From Veillonella sp. (lineage in GTDB: Bacteria; Bacillota_C; Negativicutes; Veillonellales; Veillonellaceae), in the NCBI GenBank assembly GCA_018367495.1, contig JAGZGB010000002.1, positions 1 through 64,000 on the forward strand: a stretch of DNA of 64,000 nucleotides. The letters are read 5' to 3'. Position 1 is the stretch's first letter. Every line of letters starts with the position of its first letter. Under the pieces are notes generated by a model. That model saw only the letters and a list, made by a program, of their open reading frames with translations, had not been told where the DNA came from and did not search any database. Position numbers and translations under genes: made by a program. Below, one piece after another: positions 1 through 7,145 of the stretch.

Positions 1-125
1 GTGCCAGCGCTCTTGAACAGGCTATTTACAATAGGAAAACTATCCTTGCCGCTGACCCGAATAATACCAACCCCGCCGATGCCGGGCGGCGTCGCAATGG
101 CCGCTATTGTATCATCTATATACAT
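1..125 (-). CDS. mnmE: tRNA modification GTPase MnmE, N-terminal fragment (cut by window edge)
   Basis: MnmE, with MnmG, installs the carboxymethylaminomethyl group on wobble uridine 34 of certain tRNAs. Only the first 41 codons are in the window. They read [15 protein letters not shown] and then [12 protein letters not shown], the conserved N-terminal formyl-THF-binding domain start of MnmE/TrmE. The ATG at 123-125 (reverse strand) has an upstream GGAG at a normal distance. The gene follows jag on the same strand, the usual jag-mnmE order beside bacterial origins. The GTPase domain lies outside the window. Confidence 0.93.
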   Translation of the reverse strand, partial: MYIDDTIAAIATPPGIGGVGIIRVSGKDSFPIVNSLFKSAG

Positions 126-180
126 ACATATCTCCGTATTTCGATTATCTAGTATTTGCTTTTGTATATGTTCTTCGCCT

Positions 181-238
181 GTGAAAGTTAAACTAAACTA
201 ATCTTTGCATGCGAAGATTAACTTAGGTTAGCTTTCAC
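181..238. repeat. Imperfect inverted repeat between jag and mnmE
   Basis: Two arms of about 25 bp begin GTGAAAG and end CTTTCAC and flank an 8-base centre (TGCATGCG). The arms match at most positions. No T-tract follows in the direction of the leftward operon, so a simple intrinsic terminator is not clear. It may be an RNA processing hairpin, a weak terminator or a protein-binding palindrome. The GTGAAAG/CTTTCAC pair recurs at 1908-1924 upstream of yidC. Confidence 0.6.
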
Positions 239-312
239 CATAACCTAAAGAATAAAGGGGGCAGCCCTCAAGCAACCAAGAATATCAGTCACTTGAAAGC
301 TGCACCACTATA

Positions 313-1110
313 TTATTTTTTGTACGTAATCACAACGTGACGGAACGGTTCGTCCCCTTCACTGTTAGTAACAACGTTTTTATCCCCTTGAAGGACAGTG
401 TGAATGATTTTACGTTCAAAAGCATTCATCGGTTCTAAGGAAACCTTTTGACGGTTGCGTTTTACCTTAGAAGCCAAGCGTTTCGCGAGATTTACCAATG
501 TTTCTTCTCGACGAGAACGATAATTTTCCACATCTACAACGATATGGCAGTGGCCAGACACATCCTTGTGCGCCACGAGATTTGTTAAGTATTGAATAGC
601 ATCCAATGTTTGACCATGTTTACCAATCAAAATACCTAAATCTTCGCCGTGCACTTGGAATGTAATCTTATCTTTAGTCATCATTTTTTCGATAACTACA
701 GTGAGGCCCATTTGTGTAAACATATCATCGAGGAATTGTTTACCTTTTTCAGCAATTTCTTGTTGATCTTCTTTTGAAAGTTCCTTTTTAGAAGGTTTTT
801 CTACAACATCACTTTCAGAAGTTTCAACTGCTGTATCTTGTACTTCTGTTTCACTTGTTGCTACCGGATTGGAAGCAACAGCTACAGATTGTTCTTCTAC
901 ATGAGCTACTTCTTCTTGCGTAGCAGTTTTAGCTACAGATGTGAAGAATAAGCGAACAACTGCTGGTTTACGACCAATACCCAAGAAGCCATTAGAAGGT
1001 TGTTCCAAGACTTTAGTTTCTACCAATTCTTGGCCTTCTGCAGCCAATTGAGCTACACCTTTGGCAATGGCATCTTCAATGGTTTTAGCAGATACATCGA
1101 TAAATTCCAT
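313..1110 (-). CDS. jag: Jag/KhpB-type RNA-binding protein
   Basis: RNA-binding protein of the Jag/KhpB (EloR) family, linked in Firmicutes to regulation of cell elongation and division. The 265 residues show an N-terminal Jag_N domain (about 1-52, with EGQELVETKVLEQPSNGFLG), an acidic low-complexity linker (about 60-125), a KH-type domain (about 125-195, with the GILIGKHGQTLDA loop) and an R3H domain at the C-terminus (RNRQKVSLEPMNAFERK, then EGDEPFRHVVI). It starts 9 bp downstream of the yidC stop and is probably cotranscribed with it. The jag-yidC pairing is conserved. Confidence 0.95.
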   Translation of the reverse strand: MEFIDVSAKTIEDAIAKGVAQLAAEGQELVETKVLEQPSNGFLGIGRKPAVVRLFFTSVAKTATQEEVAHVEEQSVAVASNPVATSETEVQDTAVETSESDVVEKPSKKELSKEDQQEIAEKGKQFLDDMFTQMGLTVVIEKMMTKDKITFQVHGEDLGILIGKHGQTLDAIQYLTNLVAHKDVSGHCHIVVDVENYRSRREETLVNLAKRLASKVKRNRQKVSLEPMNAFERKIIHTVLQGDKNVVTNSEGDEPFRHVVITYKK

Positions 1111-1119
1111 AATTGCCTC

Positions 1120-1785
1120 CTACTTAGCGTTCAAATTTTTGTAAATGAAGTGCTGTTGAATCAATTGGAATACGTTAGAAACTACCCAGTAGATAACAAG
1201 ACCAGATGGGAAGTTCAAGGAAATATAACCAATGAATAGAGGCATAAAGATTGTCATAATCTTTTGTTGTTGTGCAGCTGCACCAGTTGCACCATTACTA
1301 GTTTGACGAGACATAACCCATGTGGATAGTGCACTCAAAACTGGCAATATGTACATTGGATCTGGTTCGCCAAGGCTAGGTAACCACAAGAATTGTACAA
1401 AGTTTGGATCATAAGGATAGTCTTTCAACGCCCAGTAAATAGCGATCAAGAATGGCATTTGCACCAATAAAGGCAAACAACCAGCCAACGGGTTAACACC
1501 CATTTCTTTGTACAATGCACCCATTTCTGATTGAAGTTTTGCAGGATCATTTTTATATTTATCTTGCAATTCTTTCATACGAGGCTGTAATTCTTGCATA
1601 GCCTTCATGGATTTAATTTGCTTAACAGTAAGTGGTGCCAAAATCGCTTTAATAACGATTGTTAAAAGGATAATAGCCACACCGTAGCTTGGATAACCTA
1701 CCATTTGAGTCAATTGGAACGCATAAGTTACCAATGTGCTCATCAAGTCAACGATAGGTTGAAAAATACCACTTAAAAAGTCCAT
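1120..1785 (-). CDS. yidC: Membrane protein insertase YidC/OxaA
   Basis: Inserts and folds inner-membrane proteins, alone or with SecYEG. The 221-residue protein is the short form without the large periplasmic domain of proteobacterial YidC, as expected for the Firmicutes lineage. The 60KD_IMP core is clear: KAILAPLTVKQIKSMKAMQ, the cytoplasmic coiled hairpin (LQPRMKELQDKYKNDPAKL), then GVNPLAGCLPLLVQMPFLIA and GLVIYWVVSN in later membrane segments. The conserved positive residue of the substrate groove is probably the Lys of VIKAILAP. The start has a GGAG-type ribosome site. A 170 bp gap separates it from yidD. Confidence 0.95.
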   Translation of the reverse strand: MDFLSGIFQPIVDLMSTLVTYAFQLTQMVGYPSYGVAIILLTIVIKAILAPLTVKQIKSMKAMQELQPRMKELQDKYKNDPAKLQSEMGALYKEMGVNPLAGCLPLLVQMPFLIAIYWALKDYPYDPNFVQFLWLPSLGEPDPMYILPVLSALSTWVMSRQTSNGATGAAAQQQKIMTIFMPLFIGYISLNFPSGLVIYWVVSNVFQLIQQHFIYKNLNAK

Positions 1786-1907
1786 TGTTTCTCCTTTTTC
1801 TTACAGTCCGAAACCGTCCTTTGCGCATCTATATATCGTTATGGTATGGTCTAAATTTCATCCATACAGATGCTCAGGTATTTCCAAAACTGTGCTAAAT
1901 GGTAATG

Positions 1908-1924
1908 GTGAAAGTTGCTTTCAC
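1908..1924. repeat. Short perfect palindrome GTGAAAG-TTG-CTTTCAC
   Basis: A perfect 7-bp inverted repeat with a 3-base centre sits in the yidD-yidC gap. It has the same end sequences as the larger inverted repeat at 181-238. It could be an operator or an RNA hairpin. No function is established. Confidence 0.45.
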
Positions 1925-1955
1925 AAAACACAAAACCAGTCTAATCCCAAATAGA

Positions 1956-2177
1956 TTATGGCACTGGATCGTAGCCACCCTTATGAAAGGGGTGGCAGCG
2001 AAGAATGCGTTTTAATCCCATCCAGCTACCTTTCAAAGGACCATATTTTTCGATGGCCTGCAGAGTATATGTGGAACATGTCGGATAATAACGGCAACAT
2101 CCAGGTTTTAAGGGAGATATGGCAAGCTGATAAAACCTAATTAATAGTCGTAAAAGCGTAGTTATACAGCGTTTCAT
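1956..2177 (-). CDS. yidD: Membrane protein insertion efficiency factor YidD
   Basis: Small membrane-associated protein that assists YidC/Sec-dependent insertion. The 73-residue product shows the family hallmarks: an amphipathic N-terminus ([19 protein letters not shown]) and the Cys-containing core [20 protein letters not shown] followed by [21 protein letters not shown] place the start at the ATG at 2175-2177, because GGAGG lies about 5 bases upstream. An in-frame ATG 18 bp upstream has no such site. Position between rnpA and yidC is the standard arrangement. Confidence 0.94.
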   Translation of the reverse strand: MKRCITTLLRLLIRFYQLAISPLKPGCCRYYPTCSTYTLQAIEKYGPLKGSWMGLKRILRCHPFHKGGYDPVP

Positions 2178-2194
2178 AGAAACCTCCATATACA

Positions 2195-2229
2195 CAAAAA
2201 AGGACCAAAGCCTTCTAACTTGTGGTCCT
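2195..2229 (-). terminator. Intrinsic terminator between rnpA and yidD
   Basis: On the reverse strand AGGACCA and TGGTCCT form a stem followed directly by a run of six T. It begins at the rnpA stop codon. It probably reduces rather than abolishes expression of yidD-yidC-jag from the rpmH promoter. Confidence 0.7.
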
Positions 2230-2587
2230 ATTTATTATTTTGTATCAACAATTTGCTTTTTCGCAAGAGATACAAAATTTCCTTTTCCGCTTTTTCGTAG
2301 GTAGCGTTTTTCAGAGGGCCACGTCCAACAATTACGATATGATACCCTTCGCGTATGGCATGTTGATTGAGGCGATATACCTCTTTCATAAGACGTCTAG
2401 CTCGGTTGCGCTCTACAGCACAACCAACCTTTTTGCCGGTTACAAAACCAATGCGCGTAGATTGCTTCGCCACGGGCATACGATAGAGTACACACATACG
2501 GCCTACTTCGTATTTTCCGTGCTTATACACAAGGCGATATTCATTATTGTGCGTCAGTCGTCTTGCTTTTTCGAGGCAATAATCCAT
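2228..2587 (-). CDS. rnpA: Ribonuclease P protein component
   Basis: Protein subunit of RNase P, which with the RnpB RNA removes the 5' leader of pre-tRNAs. The signature RNR motif region is present as [19 protein letters not shown]. The N-terminal [21 protein letters not shown] also fits the family, and the length of about 119 residues is normal. Two starts are possible: ATG at 2591-2593 or ATG at 2585-2587. I prefer the latter because AAGGA is 8 bases from it but only 2 bases from the other. The gene lies directly downstream of rpmH, as in most bacteria. Confidence 0.93.
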   Translation of the reverse strand: MDYCLEKARRLTHNNEYRLVYKHGKYEVGRMCVLYRMPVAKQSTRIGFVTGKKVGCAVERNRARRLMKEVYRLNQHAIREGYHIVIVGRGPLKNATYEKAEKEILYLLRKSKLLIQNNK

Positions 2588-2615
2588 ATGCATTGTCCTT
2601 AAGTCCTAAGAATAG

Positions 2616-2644
2616 AAAAACTTGGCAGCAGCGCCAAGTTTTTT
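2616..2644 (-). terminator. Intrinsic terminator/attenuator between rpmH and rnpA
   Basis: ACTTGGC and GCCAAGT form a stem with a 6-base loop, flanked by A and T runs, so it could act on either strand. For the leftward operon it would let rpmH, whose product is needed in large amounts, be made in excess over rnpA. Confidence 0.75.
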
Positions 2645-2666
2645 CTCCTGCCTAACAGCTATTATA

Positions 2667-2801
2667 TTATGCAGATAAGCGTTTTCTGCCTTTTGCACGT
2701 CTTCTTTTTAAAACGAGACGGCCACCGATAGTTTTCATGCGTTCACGGAAACCATGGGTACGTTTTCTCCAAAGAGTATTTGGTTGGTAAGTACGTTTCA
2801 T
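2667..2801 (-). CDS. rpmH: 50S ribosomal protein L34
   Basis: A 44-residue, highly basic protein beginning [18 protein letters not shown] and ending in [12 protein letters not shown], the near-invariant L34 sequence. The ATG at 2799-2801 follows a strong GAGGAGGTG ribosome site. It is the first gene of the leftward operon and is driven by the consensus promoter at 2857-2885. Confidence 0.97.
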   Translation of the reverse strand: MKRTYQPNTLWRKRTHGFRERMKTIGGRLVLKRRRAKGRKRLSA

Positions 2802-2856
2802 TAGTAAAACACCTCCTCGTCATTTTGTATTGTTTTACTTATACCATAACAGGGTA

Positions 2857-2885
2857 ATTATAGAGTTAAAACGTAAATTTGTCAA
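2857..2885 (-). promoter_or_regulatory. Consensus sigma-A promoter of the rpmH operon
   Basis: Read leftward it is TTGACA, exactly 17 bases, then TATAAT: a perfect match to both hexamers. The -10 lies about 55 bases before the rpmH start. It is the only strong leftward promoter seen for rpmH-rnpA-yidD-yidC-jag. Confidence 0.9.
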
Positions 2886-2896
2886 TATTTTAGGGC

Positions 2897-3130
2897 TATT
2901 CTGAAAGACTTTTATATAGATTTTACTTAAATCCGATAGAACTTAAAACTGATACTACTTTTATAGGGGGAGGAATAGATGTGGTTTTCTCCCTCCATAC
3001 GACACGTAAGTCAGTCAAAAATCCACATCTATTCCTTCTCCTAACCCACTCTAATGACTACTATAACACATACCACCAGTATAAAAAGTAGTATCAGTTT
3101 TTATAACAAATCTAAAAGTCTTTCAGAATA
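2897..3130. repeat. Origin-flank nested inverted-repeat element, unit 1
   Basis: Three nested complementary pairs surround one loop. Outer stem: 2897-2914 with 3113-3130, a perfect 18 bp. Middle stem: 2945-2965 with 3080-3101, near-perfect. Inner stem: 2966-2988 with 3017-3041, beginning GGGGGAGGAAT. The loop (2989-3016) contains CTCCATACGACACGTAAGTC, shared with units 2 and 3. A linker of about 38 bases lies between inner and middle stems on the right only. There is no open reading frame. The arms differ from those of the other units while pairing is kept, which suggests selection on structure. Confidence 0.85.
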
Positions 3131-3137
3131 CGGATCT

Positions 3138-3366
3138 AAGATTAATAAATTTTACCTTTTAACCGCTGGGGTATGAGATGAGAATGATGTTACGTTTCCA
3201 GGGGGAGGAATATAGGGCTCCTTCATCGCTCCATACGACACGTAAAGTCGCTCAAAAGGACCCTATATTCTCTCCTTAAGTAAACCCTAATCTCACCTTA
3301 CACACCACTACACGATGTAAACGTAACATCAATTATTAGCAATACAAGAACTCACATTCTAATCTT
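3138..3366. repeat. Origin-flank nested inverted-repeat element, unit 2
   Basis: Same architecture as unit 1. A short outer pair AAGATTA/TAATCTT lies at 3138-3144 and 3360-3366. The middle stem is 3185-3197 with 3319-3331 (TGATGTTACGTTT and its complement, 13 bp perfect). The inner stem is 3201-3222 with 3254-3277, again starting GGGGGAGGAAT. The loop carries CGCTCCATACGACACGTAA. A linker of about 41 bases is on the right side, resembling that of unit 1 (AACCC and ACACACCA-type words). The stem sequences are different from unit 1. Confidence 0.8.
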
Positions 3367-3377
3367 TTTATATAAGA

Positions 3378-3453
3378 CAAATTTACCTTTTGATCTCTGG
3401 TTAGAAAGAGGGGGCAAGTAGATGCTGTTAATTTCCTCTGACCTCTCTCCCCA
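3378..3453. repeat. Possible decayed unit of the origin-flank element
   Basis: This stretch begins with AAATTTACCTTTTGATCTCTGG, near a direct repeat of 3147-3168, and contains a G-run (3410-3414) and a later CTCTCTCCCC. It lacks the conserved loop and good stems. I read it tentatively as a remnant or half copy. Confidence 0.3.
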
Positions 3454-3516
3454 ATTTTCATTTAAGTTGTGTAGATAACGTTTTATAAACAGGTCTAATG
3501 TAGATTGCTAAAAGGT

Positions 3517-3671
3517 ATATCTATTACTTTTCCAGTTGTGTGTATAGAAATTATAAAATTATCTGATTGGAGGAGGGGATTGAAAACTACTTTTTGAGTG
3601 ACTTACGCGTCGTATGGAGCGATAAAAGTAGTTTTCATTCCTCCCCCAAAAGTAATTGATGAACAAGATAT
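3517..3671. repeat. Origin-flank nested inverted-repeat element, unit 3 (inverted)
   Basis: The same element in the opposite orientation. The inner stem is 3569-3594 with 3624-3647, ending CCTCCCCC. The loop 3595-3623 reads, on the reverse strand, CGCTCCATACGACGCGTAAG. The middle stem ATTACTTTT/AAAAGTAAT is at 3523-3531 and 3648-3656. The 37-base linker is now on the left, exactly as expected for an inverted copy. A short outer pair ATATCT/AGATAT is at 3517-3522 and 3666-3671. Stem sequences are unlike those of units 1 and 2. Confidence 0.8.
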
Positions 3672-3718
3672 GAGATAGTTACTGGGTTATTAACACTTCT
3701 CCTTCAGATAATCAAAAG

Positions 3719-4020
3719 TTATCCACAGAATAAATGACAAACTAGTGATTTTTTGGTACAATCATACTTGAAATTAGGAAAAAGTATATATTTTTATAAG
3801 TTTTTGTTGGATAACTTTTAAGGTTATCCACATTTTTTCTCTTTTAACCTGTGTAATCTATAAAGTCAGTTATTATCTGGTTGGAAGAGAATTTTATTTT
3901 CACTTATTCACAGGTTGTGCACAGGTTATTCACAGGAATAACAGGTTTTTCCACAGCTTTTACAAGAGTTATACACATTATTCCTAAAGTTATACACATT
4001 TATCGCAATAGTTATACACA
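3719..4020. other. oriC: oriC part 1: DnaA-box cluster upstream of dnaA
   Basis: At least nine 9-mers match or nearly match TTATNCACA. TTATCCACA occurs at 3719 and 3824, TTATTCACA at 3904 and 3926, and TTATACACA at 3969, 3990 and 4012. Weaker forms are TTGTGCACA at 3915 and TTTTCCACA at 3947. All lie on the same strand. The last three are spaced 21 and 22 bp apart, about two helical turns, and end 11 bp before the dnaA start, so they may also autoregulate dnaA. Confidence 0.9.
3734..3762 (+). promoter_or_regulatory. Probable dnaA promoter
   Basis: ATGACA, 17 bases, TACAAT, within TTGGTACAAT, toward dnaA. It starts a leader of about 260 bases crossed by the DnaA boxes, consistent with autorepression by DnaA. 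The -35 is not perfect. Confidence 0.5.
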
Positions 4021-4031
4021 AGAGGCACGTC

Positions 4032-5609
4032 ATGCAATCATTTGATTTGAATAATATATGGGAACATATATTGCAAGAGGCGAAAAAGAACATGCAACAT
4101 TTGCCTGACGCGTTGTACTTGCGCGTCACATCATCGTTGATTCCCATGTCTCTCGAAAGTCATTCGATCCATATAGGGGTCATGCAAACATTTGTTAAAA
4201 ACTTAATCGATCAGCAGCCACAGATCAGCAAGGCTTTGCAGGATGCTATTACTACGGTTATCGGTTCCCATCGGGATATGGTGTTATTCGATTTCAATCA
4301 AGAAAGTGTAGATACTACCTTTGTTGATGAAAGTCTCATCGATGATGCACCTGTAGTGGCACCGCCGATGCCATTACCTCCAGTAGTAGAGGAAAAAAAA
4401 CAGCAAGACGAGTTCTATAAACCAATCTACCAAGAGCCTGTCTATATCGACCGCACACCAGCACCTGTGGAAATTCCAGATGAACCAATGGTAGCGCCTA
4501 CTAAAACGACTGAAACTACAACACCTACATTACAATCTGATAATGTACCTGTGGATTTATCCTTATCTAACCTTAATCCAGCATACCGTTTTGATAACTA
4601 CGTTACAGGCAACGCGAACCGCATTCCATTTGGGGCGGCTCAAAATGTAGCTGAGTTCCCAGGCGGCGACTATAATCCACTCTTTATCTACGGTCCATCA
4701 GGTCTAGGTAAAACGCATTTGATGCACGCCATCGGTAATGCCATCAAGGAAAATCATCCACACATGAAGGTTATGTCCATTACGAGCGAAAACTTTATGA
4801 ACATTTTCGTCGAAACATTGCAACGTAACCAAGGTAAATTATTCCGCAACACATTCCGCAACATCGACGTGCTCATGATTGACGATATTCAGTTCCTTGA
4901 AAGTCGTGAAAGTACGAAAACTGAGCTATTTAATACGTTTAATGAGTTATTAAATAACAACAAGCAAATCGTCCTCACCTCTGATACAATGCCAAACGAT
5001 ATGGAGCAGTTCGAAGACCGTCTTCGTTCTCGTTTCCAAGCTGGCTACATTGCTACCATGGAAAATCCAGATTTAGAAACACGAATTGCTATCTTTAGAT
5101 CTTTGCTGGAACGAGAATATAAGAAAAATCGCGTTATCCGCATCGATAACGACTCCATCAACTACGTGGCGTTACAATTTAGCGAAAATGTCCGGGTGTT
5201 GCAAGGTGCTTTCACCAAATTAATCGGCACCGCATCCATCGATCAACGTCTTGAATCTATCGATCTAGAATACACTAAACAAGCCTTGTCTGGCCTCGTT
5301 CACACCGAAGAGGTGAACATGGTCACTATTGAAAGCATCCAGAATTTTGTAAGTTCTTATTTCAATATTAAAAAGCAAGACTTGCTCGGTAAGAAGCGTA
5401 AGGCACAGTTCGCATTCCCACGGCAAATTGCCATGTATCTATGCCGCGATATGATCAATGAAAGTTATCCGCAAATCGCAGCAGCCTTCTCTCGTGACCA
5501 TACGACAATTCTCCATGCGTACGATAAAATTACGAAGGAAATTGAACGAAACGAAGAAACTAAGAACATGATTTCTGAAATTAAACAGAAATTAACAACC
5601 TGTGGATAA
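4032..5609 (+). CDS. dnaA: Chromosomal replication initiator DnaA
   Basis: AAA+ initiator that binds DnaA boxes and opens the origin. Domain I (about 1-85) mediates helicase-loading contacts. Domain II (about 86-180) is a long Pro/Glu/Thr-rich linker, making the 525-residue protein longer than the usual 450 or so. Domain III has Walker A GPSGLGKTH (about 221-229), Walker B LMIDDIQFL and the SRF-type sensor region. Domain IV ends with the DNA-binding helix-turn-helix signature FSRDHTTILHAYDKI. The start ATG at 4032 follows AGAGG. The last codons and stop (TGTGGATAA) are themselves a DnaA box. Confidence 0.97.
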   Translation: MQSFDLNNIWEHILQEAKKNMQHLPDALYLRVTSSLIPMSLESHSIHIGVMQTFVKNLIDQQPQISKALQDAITTVIGSHRDMVLFDFNQESVDTTFVDESLIDDAPVVAPPMPLPPVVEEKKQQDEFYKPIYQEPVYIDRTPAPVEIPDEPMVAPTKTTETTTPTLQSDNVPVDLSLSNLNPAYRFDNYVTGNANRIPFGAAQNVAEFPGGDYNPLFIYGPSGLGKTHLMHAIGNAIKENHPHMKVMSITSENFMNIFVETLQRNQGKLFRNTFRNIDVLMIDDIQFLESRESTKTELFNTFNELLNNNKQIVLTSDTMPNDMEQFEDRLRSRFQAGYIATMENPDLETRIAIFRSLLEREYKKNRVIRIDNDSINYVALQFSENVRVLQGAFTKLIGTASIDQRLESIDLEYTKQALSGLVHTEEVNMVTIESIQNFVSSYFNIKKQDLLGKKRKAQFAFPRQIAMYLCRDMINESYPQIAAAFSRDHTTILHAYDKITKEIERNEETKNMISEIKQKLTTCG

Positions 5610-5712
5610 CTCTGTGGATATATTGTGCGTAACTTTGTGGATATCCTAAAAACCACACTCTACTGTGAGTATGTGGATAAGTGGTTACAAACTATCAACA
5701 TAGTTATACACA
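5601..5712. other. oriC: oriC part 2: DnaA-box cluster between dnaA and dnaN
   Basis: TGTGGATAA at 5601-5609 (overlapping the dnaA stop) and 5672-5680, TGTGGATAT at 5613-5621 and 5636-5644, and TTATACACA at 5704-5712. Most point opposite to the cluster upstream of dnaA. Two clusters flanking dnaA define a bipartite origin of the Bacillus type. Confidence 0.85.
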
Positions 5713-5764
5713 ACCGAGAAATCGCACAATTAGTAGCATCAATTCACTTTTACACATATGAACA

Positions 5765-5793
5765 GGCCCCTACTATTACTACTACTAAAACTA
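5765..5793. other. Putative DnaA-trio and GC tract (basal unwinding element)
   Basis: GGCCCC at 5765-5770 is followed by CTACTATTACTACTACTA at 5770-5787 and another CTA at 5791. On the complementary strand this is a run of 3'-GAT/AAT-5' trinucleotides, the DnaA-trio signature. The order DnaA boxes, GC tract, trio, AT-rich DNA matches the basal unwinding system described for Bacillus subtilis. This is the likeliest strand-opening site. Confidence 0.75.
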
Positions 5794-5935
5794 ACAAACA
5801 ATCAAAAAACCAGTAGAAACAGATCTATCGCAGAATATCTATAGAGCATCTACGGTAGCAAACATAGAAAATTACAAACAAAACAAGAAGTTATTAGTGC
5901 TTCTACATTATATGGAAATCATAAAGGAGTTATAA

Positions 5936-7048
5936 ATGCATATTACATTCCCAAAAGCAAATCTCCAAAAAGCAATCAACGTATTGCAAAAGGTATCTCA
6001 AAATAAAACAAGTTCCAACTTACCAGGTGCTATCTACATGACAACAAAAAATGGCCAAGTAGAATTGCAAGGTAATGACTTTGAACTCGGTATTCGTTTA
6101 ACCATCGATGGCGACATCAAAGAACCTGGCACATTAGTTGTAGGTTCCCGTTATTTCCAAGAATTAATTCGCAAATTACCTGGCGATACAATCGAGCTTT
6201 ACAAACCAGAAGATGGAAATTCTTTAACAATCACATCTGGTTCTTCTGAATTTAACCTCGTAACTTTGCATCCTGATGATTTCTCTTTAGTTGAACAAAT
6301 TCATGACCAAGATCATGTAAACATCGATAGCTTTGCTATGAAAGAACTCATCGATTTAACAAACTATGCAGCTGCTACTGACGAAGATCGTCCTGTATTT
6401 ACTGGTGCTCTTCTTGAAATTAAAGAAAACGAAGTCACTATGGTTGCTACTGATACACACCGCATGGCTGTTAAAAAAATTACTATCGATGAGCCAGCAA
6501 CTACACCAATGCGTGCCATCATTCCTACAAAAACGTTGGCTGAAGTATCTCGTTTGTTACCAACAGATAATCCAGCGATGATCAATATCATTTGGAACCG
6601 CACTCAAATCGTGTTCAACTTTGAATCTATTTACATTATTTCTCGTTTAATCGAAGGTACATATCCTGAATATGAAAAGGTAATTCCTTCCCAATTCGAT
6701 TCTAGTGCTGTTATCGACCGCCGCGAATTCGCTGGTGCTGTTGACCGCGTATCCTTATTGGCTAAAGATATCAGCTATAACGTAATTCGTTATGATTGGG
6801 CTGAAAGTAATGTAACATTGTCTACTCAAAATACTGAAATTGGTATGGCAAAAGAAGACGTAGCTGTTGAATTTAAAGGAACTCCTTTCACAATCTCCTT
6901 CAATGGTCGCTACATCTCCGACATCTTGCGCCACAGCACAGGCGACAACATCCACTTGTTCTTAAAACAAAACGGGCCTGTTGTCATTCGTCAAGACAAT
7001 AATCCGAACTATACATACGTAGTAACACCAGTTCGTACGAATGCTTAA
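5936..7048 (+). CDS. dnaN: DNA polymerase III sliding clamp, beta subunit
   Basis: Ring-forming processivity factor that tethers DNA polymerase III and other partners to DNA. The 370 residues fit the three-domain clamp fold; recognisable parts are the N-terminal MHITFPKANLQKAINVLQKV, the middle DRPVFTGALLEIKENEVTMVATDTHRMA, and the C-terminal NGRYISDILRH with the final VTPVRTNA in place of the usual PMR motif. The start ATG follows AAAGGAG at 7 bases. The next gene, yaaA, is about 100 bp downstream past a hairpin. Confidence 0.97.
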   Translation: MHITFPKANLQKAINVLQKVSQNKTSSNLPGAIYMTTKNGQVELQGNDFELGIRLTIDGDIKEPGTLVVGSRYFQELIRKLPGDTIELYKPEDGNSLTITSGSSEFNLVTLHPDDFSLVEQIHDQDHVNIDSFAMKELIDLTNYAAATDEDRPVFTGALLEIKENEVTMVATDTHRMAVKKITIDEPATTPMRAIIPTKTLAEVSRLLPTDNPAMINIIWNRTQIVFNFESIYIISRLIEGTYPEYEKVIPSQFDSSAVIDRREFAGAVDRVSLLAKDISYNVIRYDWAESNVTLSTQNTEIGMAKEDVAVEFKGTPFTISFNGRYISDILRHSTGDNIHLFLKQNGPVVIRQDNNPNYTYVVTPVRTNA

Positions 7049-7070
7049 TGAATTAATATACATATTTTTA

Positions 7071-7105
7071 TTAGGTAATGATGATTAAAAGTCATCGTTA
7101 CCTAA
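7071..7105 (+). other. Hairpin between dnaN and yaaA
   Basis: TTAGGTAATGATGA pairs with TCATCGTTACCTAA across a 7-base loop (one mismatch). No T-run follows, so it is more likely an RNA stability or processing hairpin than a terminator. Confidence 0.5.
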
Positions 7106-7145
7106 TTCCCATATAGTTATAATTTGTCCACTATAGGAGGACGTT

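Noticed and set aside
1..201. Forward open frame at the window start
   Set aside because: The reverse strand encodes the conserved MnmE N-terminus; the forward frame is a shadow.
2222..2602. Forward frame opposite rnpA
   Set aside because: The reverse-strand RnpA sequence is unmistakable; the forward product has no recognisable features.
2897..3671. Insertion sequence or integron attC array at the origin flank
   Set aside because: No transposase, integrase or convincing target-site duplication was seen, and the conserved part is the loop while the arms vary, opposite to an IS end.
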